Origin: Amycolatopsis coloradensis
GTDB taxonomy: Bacteria; Actinomycetota; Actinomycetes; Mycobacteriales; Pseudonocardiaceae
Reading direction: 5' to 3'
Assembly: GCF_001953865.1 (NCBI RefSeq)
Contig: NZ_MQUQ01000004.1
Coordinates: 403,009 to 467,008, forward strand
Length of the DNA: 64,000 nt
The notes below the pieces were generated by a model that had not been told where the DNA came from, ran no database searches, and was given only the letters and a program-made list of their open reading frames with translations. The stretch's first letter is position 1, and each line of letters begins with the position of its first letter. The position numbers and the translations under genes are program-made. Shown piece by piece: positions 9,204 to 17,868 of the stretch.

Positions 9204-10033
9204 CCGCGCCTTACGCCACCGCCGTCCCGGACACCAAACTCCGCGGCGCGCTCGCGGCGCACGACCGCCCGCCCCGGCCGAATCCGCTCTACGCGTCGCT
9301 GACCTTCGCCTGGCGCGCGATGCTCAACTTCAAGCACGCGCCGGAACAGCTGAGCGAAGCCGTCGTCATGCCGTTCATGTTCGTGCTGATGTTCACCTAT
9401 CTCTTCGGTGGCGCGATCGCGAACTCCAGCGGCGAATACCTGCACTACTTCCTGCCAGGCATCCTGGTGATGACCGTGCTGATCATGACCGTGAACACCG
9501 GTGCCGCGCTGAACGCCGAAATGGCGAAGGGCATCTTCGACCGGTTCCGCACGCTGCCTTTCTGGCAGCCGGCGCCGATCGTCGGCGCGCTGATCGGCGA
9601 CATCGTCCGCTACACCTTCGCGATCGTGCTGACCGTCGGCCTCGGCCTGCTGCTCGGGTTTCGGCCCGGCGGCGGTTTCACCGGTGTCGTGCTCGCGATC
9701 CTGGTGCTGCTGGTGTTCGCGTTCGGCGTGGGCTGGATCTTCACCACGCTCGGCATGCTGGTGCGCAAACCGGAGTCGATCACGAACACCAGCATGATGC
9801 TGCTGTTCCCGCTCAGCTTCATCAGCAACATCTTCACCATGCCGGAGACCATGCCGTCCTGGATGGCGGCGATCGTGCGGGTGAACCCGGTCAGCCACGC
9901 CGCGACGGCCGTGCGCGGGCTCATGCACGGCACCGCGACGGCCGGTCAGATCGTGCTGGTGCTGATCATCTCGGCCGCGCTCGTCGTGGTGTTCGGCTCG
10001 CTGACCATGGTGCTCTACCGCCGCAAAAGCTGA
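9200..10033 (+). CDS. ABC-2 type permease, DrrB type
   Basis: The 277-residue protein has about six transmembrane helices (for example [15 protein letters not shown] and FSIVLTVG-like segments at mid-length) and the ABC-2 signature region around LRSLP-like [16 protein letters not shown]. It starts inside the end of the ATPase gene (ATGA). Its last 19 bases overlap, antisense, the end of the amidohydrolase gene. Confidence 0.92.
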   Translation: MTAPYATAVPDTKLRGALAAHDRPPRPNPLYASLTFAWRAMLNFKHAPEQLSEAVVMPFMFVLMFTYLFGGAIANSSGEYLHYFLPGILVMTVLIMTVNTGAALNAEMAKGIFDRFRTLPFWQPAPIVGALIGDIVRYTFAIVLTVGLGLLLGFRPGGGFTGVVLAILVLLVFAFGVGWIFTTLGMLVRKPESITNTSMMLLFPLSFISNIFTMPETMPSWMAAIVRVNPVSHAATAVRGLMHGTATAGQIVLVLIISAALVVVFGSLTMVLYRRKS

Positions 10034-11640
10034 TCGGCTCCCGCGACCACGGTCTGCCGGACCTCGGCCCGCAACAGCGAGCCGGGGCCTTCGGCGAACG
10101 GATCGCGGTCCAGCACCACGAAATCCGCCGCCAGCCCCGGTGCCAGACGTCCGGTCAGCCCTTCCCACCGGCACGAGTACGCCGCGTGCCGGGTGCCGTG
10201 CGCGAGGGCGTCGGCCATGGGCAGGGCGAACTCCGGGATGTTGGGCGGCAGCCCGGGATCGGACGCCGACCGCCGGGTGGTGGCGATGTACATGTTCGGC
10301 AACGGCGGATGCGGCGCGGTCGGCGCGTCGGAGCCGAACGCGAGCACCGCGCCGGCGGCGGTCAGCTCCGGCCACGGGTATCCGCGCCGCACCCGGTCGT
10401 CGCCGAGCATCGCCCGCCAGTTGTCCTGGATCGCCGGGTCGGCGTGCACCGGCTGCATGGACGCGACCACGCCGAGCCGGGCCAGCCGCCGCACGTTCTC
10501 CTCCGTCACCACCTCGACGTGCTCCAGCCGGTGCCGCCGGTCGCGCGGCCCGTTGACCTCGATCGCGTGCTCCAGCGCGGAAAGCGCGATGTCCGACGCC
10601 TCGTCGCCGATCGCGTGCAGCGCCACCTGCAACCCGGCCGCGTCCGCCGCGGCCACGACAGGGGAAAGCGCCGCCAGGTCCCAGATCGGCCCGGGATGGC
10701 TGCCGTCGGCGAACGGCGCCTTCATCGCCGCCGTGCAACTGTCGATCACGCCGTCCACCAGCAGTTTGATGCCGGTGACCCGCAACCACGGCCCGGACAG
10801 CCGCCCGGCCAGCTCCACCGCCCGCCGGACCTGCCGCAGGTCGTCCTCGGTGCGGCCGGTCCGCTCGACCAGCCAGTGCCCGGCCACCCGCAACGGCAAC
10901 CGGCCACCGCCGCGGGCCAGTGCCCGCTCCAGCGCGTCCAGATCGTCCTGCCCCAGCCCCATGTCCACCGCACCGGTCACCCCGTCGGACAGGTACCGCT
11001 CGAACGCCGAAGCCAGCGCGGTGTCACGCTCGTCGTCGCCGGCCTCAGCGTCGAGGAACCGCCGCACCAGCTGCAACGCGGCCGCCTCGTACAGCATCCC
11101 GTCCGGCTCGCCCGCCTCGTCGCGGCCGATCCGGCCGCCGATCGGGTCGGGGGTGTCCGCCGTGATCCCGAGCTCCCGCAGCGCGGCGCTGTTGACCCAC
11201 GTCGAATGCAGGTCGTTGGCGAAGAGGTAGACCGGCCGGTCCGGCACGGCCGCGTCGATCATGCCCCGTTCCGGGCTCCGCCCGTCCAGCGCGCCGAACA
11301 GCCAGCTGCGGCCGAGGACGCGCGGCGCACCGAGGTCGGCGTCCGCCGCCCCACGGACCTTGGACTGGATCTCGGCGACGTCGGCGGCGTCGAACAGGTC
11401 GACCTGCCGCAGCGCCTCGCCCATTCCCAGCAGGTGGGTGTGCGCGTCCACGAAACCGGGCAGCACGAACGCCCCGCCGAGGTCCACCAGCCGCGCGTCA
11501 CCCGCCATCCCGTCCGCCGTCGTGGTGTCGCCGACGAACTCGATCGACTCCCCGCGCACGACCATGGACTCCGCCCACGCGGGCTCGTCGGCGGTGAAGA
11601 TCCGGCCGCCCCGGTAGTGGACTCGTTCCGGCTTGCTCAT
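10015..11640 (-). CDS. YtcJ-like metal-dependent amidohydrolase
   Basis: The 541-residue protein fits the amidohydrolase-3/YtcJ family in length and motifs: FVLPGFVDAHTHLLGMG (metal-binding HxH) near residue 66, LQVALHAIGDEA and RHRLEHVEVV for later metal histidines, and FGSDAPTAPHPPLPN for the catalytic aspartate. No signal peptide is seen. These enzymes hydrolyse amide or related bonds. Its ATG overlaps the stop of the upstream permease gene (ATGA), so permease and hydrolase are likely coupled: uptake then hydrolysis of a nitrogen compound. Confidence 0.9.
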   Translation of the reverse strand: MSKPERVHYRGGRIFTADEPAWAESMVVRGESIEFVGDTTTADGMAGDARLVDLGGAFVLPGFVDAHTHLLGMGEALRQVDLFDAADVAEIQSKVRGAADADLGAPRVLGRSWLFGALDGRSPERGMIDAAVPDRPVYLFANDLHSTWVNSAALRELGITADTPDPIGGRIGRDEAGEPDGMLYEAAALQLVRRFLDAEAGDDERDTALASAFERYLSDGVTGAVDMGLGQDDLDALERALARGGGRLPLRVAGHWLVERTGRTEDDLRQVRRAVELAGRLSGPWLRVTGIKLLVDGVIDSCTAAMKAPFADGSHPGPIWDLAALSPVVAAADAAGLQVALHAIGDEASDIALSALEHAIEVNGPRDRRHRLEHVEVVTEENVRRLARLGVVASMQPVHADPAIQDNWRAMLGDDRVRRGYPWPELTAAGAVLAFGSDAPTAPHPPLPNMYIATTRRSASDPGLPPNIPEFALPMADALAHGTRHAAYSCRWEGLTGRLAPGLAADFVVLDRDPFAEGPGSLLRAEVRQTVVAGADQLLRR

Positions 11641-13061
11641 TTCACTCCTTGTGTCGACGAACGCATCGCGAGGACGTAGATCAGCGCCGGGACGATCAGC
11701 CCCACCGGCAGCGACAGGTCGATCCCGCCTGCCAGCTCGGCGAGGAACCCGGTGTGCACGCCGGGCACGGCCAGGAACTCGACCGCGAGCGCGGCGCCGA
11801 CCATCAGCGCGGCGAAACCGGCCCAGTTGACCCCGCCCCGGTACCAGAACGGGCCGCCCCGGCTCAGGTCACTGAGCGCGTGGCCGTCGTACCGGTTGCG
11901 CCGCAGCAGCACGTCGGCGACGTAGATGGCCATGATCGGGGCCAGCACCGCCACCATCATCTGCAGCATCCGGCTGACCATGTCCAGGAAGTTCGAGACC
12001 AGCAGCGCGTACATGGTCAGCAGGATGCTGACCGTGCCGTAGAACAGCACGCTGCGCGACCGGCGGACGCGCATCCCGATCGCCTGGAGCGCCAGCCCCG
12101 AGCTGTAGATGATCAGCGCGTTGTTGGCGATCGCGCCCAGGATCATGGCGATCAGGAAGACCGGGGAGAACCAGCCGGGCAGCAGGCCGGTGAGCGCGGT
12201 CTGCGGATCGCTCATGTCCAGCGTGGTGGCGGCGATCGCGCCCAGCAGGGTGCACAGCACGCTGGGCAGGTACGCGCCCGCCGCCGTCCAGCCGACGATG
12301 GCCGACGGCTTGGCGGTGCGCGGCAGGTAGCGGGCGAAGTCGGCGCTGGTGCTGTAGGACAGCGGGGCGGAGGAGACCATGGCCAGCCCCGCGGCCAGCG
12401 CCGCCCAAAGGTCGGGTCCTTGGAGTTCCTGCGGCGGCCGGTGACCCCAGTCGGCGTTGCCCACCACGAAGAACGCCAGGACCGCGAACACCACCGCGAG
12501 TGCCGCGGCGAGCGGCAGGTACAGCCTGATGATCGTGGCGTGCCCGTAGACGCTGATCGCCAGCGTCACCGCCGCCACGCCGACGATGACCAGTATCTTG
12601 CCCGTCGTGCCGAGGTCCAAGCCGAACCTGGCGCACAGGCTGAACGCCGTCACCGACGCCGCAGACAGGCTCAGCGCCACGTAGCACACGGAGATCAGCG
12701 AGCCGTTGACCGTGACCAGCACCCGGTTGCCGCGAACGCCGTACATGGTCCGGGTGATGACCGAACTCGGCGTGCCCGCGGCCGGGCCGCTGACCGAGAT
12801 CAGCCCGACCAGCAGCCAGAACAGGTTGCCGGCCAGGATCACGCCGAGTGCCTGCCACAGGCTCAGGCCCAGCACCACGAGCGCGCCGCCGACCACGAGG
12901 CTGAGGTAGCTGACGTTCGGCGCGGCCCACACGCCGAACAAATCGCGTGCCCGGCCGTGCCGCTCCTCGTCGCCGATGACGTCGATGCCGTGCGTCTCGA
13001 TGCGGGTGGCCTGGGCGGAGACGGGTTCGGATGCCGCTCCACTTGCTGGGTCTTGGATCAC
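11637..13061 (-). CDS. NCS1-family (cytosine/purine/allantoin) permease
   Basis: From a GTG at 13061 preceded by GGAGG the protein is 474 residues with about 12 hydrophobic helices. The N-terminal cytoplasmic part has RARDLFGVWAAPNVSYLSL, the NCS1 entry motif, followed by GTPSSVITRTMYGVRGN. The family imports nucleobases, hydantoins or related compounds with protons or sodium. A longer reading frame upstream is not coding-like. It heads a two-gene operon with the amidohydrolase and is divergent from the PucR regulator, a usual layout for regulated purine or amine catabolism. Confidence 0.9.
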   Translation of the reverse strand: MIQDPASGAASEPVSAQATRIETHGIDVIGDEERHGRARDLFGVWAAPNVSYLSLVVGGALVVLGLSLWQALGVILAGNLFWLLVGLISVSGPAAGTPSSVITRTMYGVRGNRVLVTVNGSLISVCYVALSLSAASVTAFSLCARFGLDLGTTGKILVIVGVAAVTLAISVYGHATIIRLYLPLAAALAVVFAVLAFFVVGNADWGHRPPQELQGPDLWAALAAGLAMVSSAPLSYSTSADFARYLPRTAKPSAIVGWTAAGAYLPSVLCTLLGAIAATTLDMSDPQTALTGLLPGWFSPVFLIAMILGAIANNALIIYSSGLALQAIGMRVRRSRSVLFYGTVSILLTMYALLVSNFLDMVSRMLQMMVAVLAPIMAIYVADVLLRRNRYDGHALSDLSRGGPFWYRGGVNWAGFAALMVGAALAVEFLAVPGVHTGFLAELAGGIDLSLPVGLIVPALIYVLAMRSSTQGVK

Positions 13062-13086
13062 GGCGGGCCTCCAGCGGTGTCCTCTG

Positions 13087-13101
13087 TGGACTGAGTGTCG
13101 G
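13087..13101. promoter_or_regulatory. Imperfect TGGAC-N5-GTC half-conserved site before the permease
   Basis: TGGACTGAGTGTCGG matches the first arm and spacing of the two perfect TGGAC-N5-GTCCA sites in this locus but only three bases of the second arm. It lies 26 bases before the permease start. It is a possible weak PucR operator, offered as inference. Confidence 0.3.
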
Positions 13102-13345
13102 TCGGTGAACCCGCGTCCGCGATCGACGTCGGCAGGGCGAGGCCTGGCCGAACCTCTCGCGTTGACCGGTAAGGCGCCCTGCCACCGCGATAGCGGGGCC
13201 TTCGGCCGGGGCGGGTTCACACTGGGTCCTGTTTGCGGGTCCATCTCAGCTCTGCCAACCGGCCCTGAGACTTGGGTCACGGGGTGTGGGGACGGTAGGG
13301 CGGCCCACCCGGCCGCGTCGATGGACGCGAGGTTGAACTTTTCGC

Positions 13346-14893
13346 GTGACTGTGGACACTGCGTCCATGCCGCTGACTGTCGCCGACCTGCTCGCCCTTC
13401 GCGCTCTCCGCCTGACCCTGGTCGCCGGGGAGGGCGGGCGCGACCGGGTGATCGAGGCCGCGCACGTCTCGGAGCTGGCCCGGCCCGGCGAGTGGCTGCA
13501 CGGCGGGGAACTGCTGATGACGGCCGGGGTGGTGCTGCCGACGGACCGGCGGTCCTGCCGGGGATTCGTGCGGGACGTCGTCGAGGGCGGCGTGGCGGCA
13601 CTGGCGTTCGGCGTCGGCCACGGCCAGCCGCATCGGGAGCCGCCCGGTGAGCTGGTGGCCGCCGCCGAGGCCGCCGGGCTGCCGCTGCTCGTGGTGCCGG
13701 ACGAGGTGCCGTTCATCGCGGTCACCAAGGCGGTGTTCGCCGCGCTGGCCGCCGAGGACCGGCGCGCACTGGAGCACACCGTCGACGTGCAACGCAGGCT
13801 GACCGTCGCCGCGACGTCGGGCGGCGGCCTGAACGCGATCCTCAAGGTGTGGCTGCACGCGACCGGTCGCGCCGCCGTGGTGACCGACCTGCTCGGCCGC
13901 GAGCTGGTCGCCGTCGGCGAGTCCGCGCCCGCCCTGCTCGCCGCCGGGCGCACCGTGCTGGACGAGGTCGGCGGCCGCGGGTTGCTGGGCAGCGCGTCGG
14001 TCGCGGTGAACGGGGTGACCGTGGCCGTGCAGCCGATCGGTGCCCGGCGGCTGCGCGGGCACGTGCTGCTCGCCCGGCCGCCCCAACCGCAGCCGGGCAC
14101 GGTGGACGCCGCGCTGGTGTCGCTGCTGACGCTGGAGCTGGAGCGCAGGCACCTTGCCGACGAACCGCGACGGCGAGCCGGCGCGGAGGCGCTGGCCCGG
14201 CTGCTGGACGGGCTGCCCGACGACCGGGCCGAGTCGCTGCTGTCCACGTTCGGGCTGGCCTCGCCCTCGGTGCGCGGTCTGGCGGTGGTGGCCGGGCCGG
14301 GGGAAGCGGACGACCTGGCGGCCGATCTCGCCCTCGTGCTGCCCGGTGGTCTCGTGCGGTGGTCCGAGGACACCGTGGAAGCGCTGGTCTTGGACGAGGT
14401 GGACGTGACCGCGCTGCTCGACCGGTTCGCTCCGAAGCGCCCAGCGGGCGTGGGCGCGGCACTGCGGCCGGGCTCGGCGGCCGTCTCGTTGCGGCAGGCG
14501 CGGGCGCTGCTGGCCACCAGCACGCGCCTTGGCCGTCCCGCCGAGGCCGGGGAACACAGCTCCAGCAGGCTGCTGCTCACCCTGGGGCCGCCGGAGCTGC
14601 TGGCGTCCTTCGCCGACACCGTGCTGGCGCCTGTCGACGCCGCCGATCAGCGGGGGCAGCTGCTGGCCACGTTGCGAGCGTGGCTGGAGGCCAACTCCGC
14701 CTGGGATGTCACGGCGCAGCGCCTCGGCGTGCACCGGCACACCGTGCGCAACCGCATCGACCGGATCGAGCAGCTCACCGGCCGGACGCTGACGACCGCG
14801 TCCGCGCGCTACGAGCTGTGGCTCGCGCTGGAGGCCCGGGACGCGCTCGCCTACGCCGAGACCGCACCGGATTCGTCACCGCGTCCACAGTGA
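13346..14893 (+). CDS. PucR-family transcriptional regulator
   Basis: The 515-residue protein has a PucR N-terminal domain (residues about 8-130, LTVADLLALRALRLTLVAG, and GEWLHGGELLMTAG), a central GGDEF-like/CdaR-like region, and a C-terminal helix-turn-helix (SAWDVTAQRLGVHRHTVRNR, about residue 450). PucR proteins activate purine or amine catabolism in response to the substrate. GTG 13346 is chosen; an ATG at 13367 is in frame but lies inside a perfect inverted repeat, which would make that repeat an autoregulatory operator over the start. Neighbouring permease, amidohydrolase and amine oxidase are the probable targets. Confidence 0.9.
   Translation: MTVDTASMPLTVADLLALRALRLTLVAGEGGRDRVIEAAHVSELARPGEWLHGGELLMTAGVVLPTDRRSCRGFVRDVVEGGVAALAFGVGHGQPHREPPGELVAAAEAAGLPLLVVPDEVPFIAVTKAVFAALAAEDRRALEHTVDVQRRLTVAATSGGGLNAILKVWLHATGRAAVVTDLLGRELVAVGESAPALLAAGRTVLDEVGGRGLLGSASVAVNGVTVAVQPIGARRLRGHVLLARPPQPQPGTVDAALVSLLTLELERRHLADEPRRRAGAEALARLLDGLPDDRAESLLSTFGLASPSVRGLAVVAGPGEADDLAADLALVLPGGLVRWSEDTVEALVLDEVDVTALLDRFAPKRPAGVGAALRPGSAAVSLRQARALLATSTRLGRPAEAGEHSSSRLLLTLGPPELLASFADTVLAPVDAADQRGQLLATLRAWLEANSAWDVTAQRLGVHRHTVRNRIDRIEQLTGRTLTTASARYELWLALEARDALAYAETAPDSSPRPQ
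13353..13367. promoter_or_regulatory. Inverted repeat TGGAC-N5-GTCCA at the pucR start
   Basis: TGGACACTGCGTCCA is a perfect 5-5-5 inverted repeat overlapping the alternative ATG of the PucR gene. The same arms and GC before the second arm recur at 14904-14918 ahead of the amine oxidase gene. The repetition within one locus supports an operator for the local regulator. Confidence 0.5.
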
Positions 14894-14903
14894 TCGGCTG
14901 AAT

Positions 14904-14918
14904 TGGACATCGCGTCCA
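14904..14918. promoter_or_regulatory. Inverted repeat TGGAC-N5-GTCCA before the amine oxidase gene
   Basis: TGGACATCGCGTCCA differs from the site at 13353 only within the 5-base spacer. It lies 61 bases before the amine oxidase start and 10 bases after the pucR stop, the right place for a regulator-binding site. Confidence 0.5.
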
Positions 14919-14979
14919 TCGACCGGTGCGGGGCGGCGCACGTACGTTGCCGTGCACGCTGACAGAAGGCAGGTGTTCG

Positions 14980-16275
14980 ATGGTTTCTCCGGAAGTCGAT
15001 GTCGTCATCGTGGGCGCGGGCTTCGCCGGGCTGACGGCCGCACGCGATCTCGGCGCGGCCGGGCGGACGGTGCGGGTGCTGGAAGCGCGTGACCGGATCG
15101 GCGGCCGCACCTGGTACCGGACCGACCTGTTCGACGGGGTCGGGCTGGAGATGGGGGGCACGTGGATCGTCCCCGAACAGACCTTCGTCACCGAAGAGGT
15201 CGACCGCTACGGGATCGCGGTCAGCGACAGCGAACTGCCAGCCCGGATGACCTGGTCCGACCGGGGCCGCGTGCTGGAGTCGCTGCTGCCGGTGCCGCCC
15301 GCCGAACTGGAGGACCTGGAACTGGCGGTCCGCGCCCTGATCGCCGCGGGCGCGCGGCTCGACGTGGACCGTCCACTGGCGGGACAGGGCTTGGCCGACC
15401 TCGACGTCCCGATCCGCCAGTGGGCCGACGAAGCCGGTTTGAAGGGCAACGCGCGGGAACTGCTGATCTCCTGGTTCTGCGGATGCGGCAACGCTTCGGC
15501 CGACACCGGCTCCGCGCTGGACGTGCTGCGCTGGCTCGCCGCCATGGGCAACTCCGTCTGGGGCATGGTCCGGGCCAGCGTGCTCGGCCGGACCTTCGAC
15601 GACGGCACCGCCTCACTCGCCACGGCGCTGGCGGAGGACGGCGGCACGGACATCCGGCTTGGCACACCTGTGCGGTGGGTGCGCCAGGAGGCGGACCACG
15701 TGGTCGTCGGCCACGACGGCGGGGTGGTCACGGCGCGGCGGGTGCTGATCACCGTCCCCATCGGCGTGCAGCGGCACATCGAGTTCACCCCCGCGCTGTC
15801 CGCGGCGAAACTGGCCATCTCCACCGAGAACCACGCCGGTCAGGGGCAGAAGGTGTGGGCGCTGGCCCGCAACGTGCCGGACGACCTGAGCGGGTACGGC
15901 TGGGGGACCGCGTTCGACTACGTCGGCGCGATGTACACCGTGCCCGAGGGCGTGGTGCTGGTGTGCTTCGCACCTGAGCACGACCGGGTGGACGGGCACG
16001 ACGTGGCGGACGTGCAGCGGGCGGTGCGCGAGTTCGCGCCTGAGGCCGAAGTCGTCGCCGCGACCACCTACGAATGGGTGGACGACGAATGGTCGCGCGG
16101 CACCTGGACGACGTTCCGGGCCGGGCAGATCACCCGCTATGAGCGGGATCTCGCCGTGCCGGAGGGCATGGTGCACTTCGCCGGCGCGCACACCGCCCAG
16201 CGGTGGCCGGGCTTCATCGACGGCGCGATCGACAGCGGCCGCCGCGCCGCCGCCGAACTGCTGGCGGTGCTGTGA
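14980..16275 (+). CDS. Flavin-containing monoamine oxidase family protein
   Basis: The 431-residue protein begins with the dinucleotide-binding motif VVIVGAGFAGLTAARDL and the flavin-amine-oxidase continuation LEARDRIGGRTWY, and ends with YERDLAVPEGMVHFAGAHTA and GFIDGAIDSGRRAA, the C-terminal FAD motif. It oxidatively deaminates an amine, giving aldehyde, ammonia and peroxide. The ATG at 14980 is preferred because GAAGGCAGG precedes it; an upstream in-frame GTG-like extension reads through promoter sequence. Context suggests catabolism of the compound imported by the NCS1 permease. Confidence 0.9.
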   Translation: MVSPEVDVVIVGAGFAGLTAARDLGAAGRTVRVLEARDRIGGRTWYRTDLFDGVGLEMGGTWIVPEQTFVTEEVDRYGIAVSDSELPARMTWSDRGRVLESLLPVPPAELEDLELAVRALIAAGARLDVDRPLAGQGLADLDVPIRQWADEAGLKGNARELLISWFCGCGNASADTGSALDVLRWLAAMGNSVWGMVRASVLGRTFDDGTASLATALAEDGGTDIRLGTPVRWVRQEADHVVVGHDGGVVTARRVLITVPIGVQRHIEFTPALSAAKLAISTENHAGQGQKVWALARNVPDDLSGYGWGTAFDYVGAMYTVPEGVVLVCFAPEHDRVDGHDVADVQRAVREFAPEAEVVAATTYEWVDDEWSRGTWTTFRAGQITRYERDLAVPEGMVHFAGAHTAQRWPGFIDGAIDSGRRAAAELLAVL

Positions 16276-16362
16276 CGTGTCTCCAGGCCACCGTCCCGCC
16301 TGCCATCGAGCCGATCTTCACCGGCTTCGCGGTGCAGCACTGTCCGACCGGACGAGCAGCGG

Positions 16363-16384
16363 GTCGTGAGTGGCGTTTCGGGTC
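16363..16384. repeat. Half copy of the GTCGTGAGTGG hairpin family
   Basis: GTCGTGAGTGGCGTTTCGGG matches one arm of the complete palindrome at 42721-42767, without a matching second arm here. The gap 16276-16420 between convergent genes holds nothing else. Confidence 0.5.
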
Positions 16385-16420
16385 AAGCGGCTGAGCCGAA
16401 TACCGCCGTCCTGGGCACGA

Positions 16421-17134
16421 TCAGTTCCGGGCACCGTGATCGGAGAGCGGGTTTTCGGCTCCCGCCGACCGGGCGGAAGCGTCCCGCAGGGCCGATTCGG
16501 GCAGCTCCCCCGTCAACGCGAAGTCCACTCGCCGCGCCACGGAGACGACCTGGTCGGCGAACCGCTCGTAGAACCGCGCCAGCAGCGCCACCGAGATGGC
16601 GGGCGCGACACCGTGCGCCCAGGCCGGATCGGTGACCTCGGTCATCAGCTCCTCGTAAAGCGCGTCGACGCGCTGATCGGACCGGGCCAGCGAGTGGAAC
16701 ACCTCGGCAGGCGACCCTTGAATCGCCGCGCCGAGGTCTTCCGCCATCGAGCAGACAAGTCCGGCCATCTCCCCGAATCGCCCGGACAGCGCCTCGGGGA
16801 CGGCGAATTCCGGCGCCCGGGCGGCTTGTTCGGCGATGTGCTGGGCGAGGTCGCCCATCCGCTCCAGCCGATCGGCGCAGTACACCGCCGCCAGCACAGT
16901 CCGCAGGTCTCCCGCCACCGGCGCCTGCAAGGCGAGCAGCTTCTGCGCGGTCTCCTCGCATTCGGTCCGTGTCGCGTTCATCCGCGTTTCGACGGTCGCC
17001 AGTTCGATGGCGGCATCGAGGTCGCGGTCGAGAAAAACCCGGTTGGCCAGGCGTAGCTCGTCGCACGCCATGCCGCTCATATCCGACAACCGGTCGCCGA
17101 GGACACCCAGTTGCCCCTGGAATCGCTCCCTCAT
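16421..17134 (-). CDS. phoU: PhoU-domain protein
   Basis: From ATG 17134 the protein is 237 residues of mostly helix with two PhoU repeats (MRERFQGQLGVLGDRL, YCADRLERMGDLAQHIAEQA, then ARFYERFADQVVSVARRVDF). The ER-x-GD signature near residue 85 and ERFADQ near 195 are the PhoU metal-site regions. PhoU proteins tune Pst phosphate uptake and PhoR signalling. The start overlaps the phosphoesterase stop as ATGA. No pst genes are nearby, so this may be a stand-alone paralogue. Confidence 0.88.
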   Translation of the reverse strand: MRERFQGQLGVLGDRLSDMSGMACDELRLANRVFLDRDLDAAIELATVETRMNATRTECEETAQKLLALQAPVAGDLRTVLAAVYCADRLERMGDLAQHIAEQAARAPEFAVPEALSGRFGEMAGLVCSMAEDLGAAIQGSPAEVFHSLARSDQRVDALYEELMTEVTDPAWAHGVAPAISVALLARFYERFADQVVSVARRVDFALTGELPESALRDASARSAGAENPLSDHGARN

Positions 17135-17868
17135 ACCAAGGCCTTCGCCGGTTCGAGGAGGTACGTCGCGTACGCGGCCCGGATCACCGGCTGGGCGACG
17201 TTCCGCACCGGGACACCGCCCGGACTCACCCCCTGTTCGGTCCCGTAATGCGCGTGCCCGTGCACCGCGAGAGCGACCTGGGCGTCGTCGATCGGCTCGC
17301 ACAAGAGGTAGGACCCGAGGAACGGGTGGATCTCCGGCGGCTCACCGTGCAGCGTCCCGGGAATCGGCGAGTAGTGCGTCAGCGCGACGACCACGTCGGC
17401 GCCCTCGTGTTGGAGCCCTTCGAGCGCGGTCCGCAGCCGTTTGGCCGCCGCCATGGTGTGCTCGACGAAGTCCTTCATCTCGCGCTCGCCGAAGCGGCTC
17501 GCGCATTTGCCCGCGAACCCGCCGCCGAAGCCCTTCACCCCGGCGACACCGAGGGTGCCGCCGTCGAGTTTCACTGTGGTGGCCGAACCCTCGAGGACGG
17601 TGATCCCGCTTTCCTCCAGCAAGCCGCTGACCGCTTCGGCCGCGTCGGAGTGGTAGTCGTGGTTGCCCAGCACCGAAACCACCGGGACGTCGAGCCCGGC
17701 GAACTCGTCGGCCACCACCCTCGCCTCCTCGACGGTGCCGTGCCGGGTGAGGTCACCGGCGAGCAGCAGTACGTCGGCGTGTTCGGCGATGTTGTCCAAT
17801 GCCGGCCGCAGCAGGCCACGGTTGTCCTTACCGAGGTGGACGTCCCCGACCGCGGCGACCCGGATCAC
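17131..17868 (-). CDS. Calcineurin-like metallophosphoesterase
   Basis: From a GTG at 17868 the protein is 245 residues and carries the full metallophosphoesterase motif set: GDVHLG at the start, LLAGDLT, VLGNHDYH, LTHYSPIPGT and VHGHAHYG. It should hydrolyse phosphomonoesters or diesters using two metal ions. It sits between the NTase-BON gene (GTGA overlap) and phoU (ATGA overlap). The coupling suggests one process, perhaps nucleotide or phosphate signalling. The longer upstream frame lies within the previous gene and is rejected. Confidence 0.9.
   Translation of the reverse strand: MIRVAAVGDVHLGKDNRGLLRPALDNIAEHADVLLLAGDLTRHGTVEEARVVADEFAGLDVPVVSVLGNHDYHSDAAEAVSGLLEESGITVLEGSATTVKLDGGTLGVAGVKGFGGGFAGKCASRFGEREMKDFVEHTMAAAKRLRTALEGLQHEGADVVVALTHYSPIPGTLHGEPPEIHPFLGSYLLCEPIDDAQVALAVHGHAHYGTEQGVSPGGVPVRNVAQPVIRAAYATYLLEPAKALV

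Noticed and set aside
10015-10033. Antisense overlap of permease and amidohydrolase ends as a regulatory feature
   Set aside because: A 19-base convergent overlap is common in compact actinomycete genomes.
8516-10789. 757-residue minus-strand frame across the DrrAB-type genes
   Set aside because: It covers two genuine ABC transporter genes on the other strand and has His/Gln/Arg-rich shadow composition.
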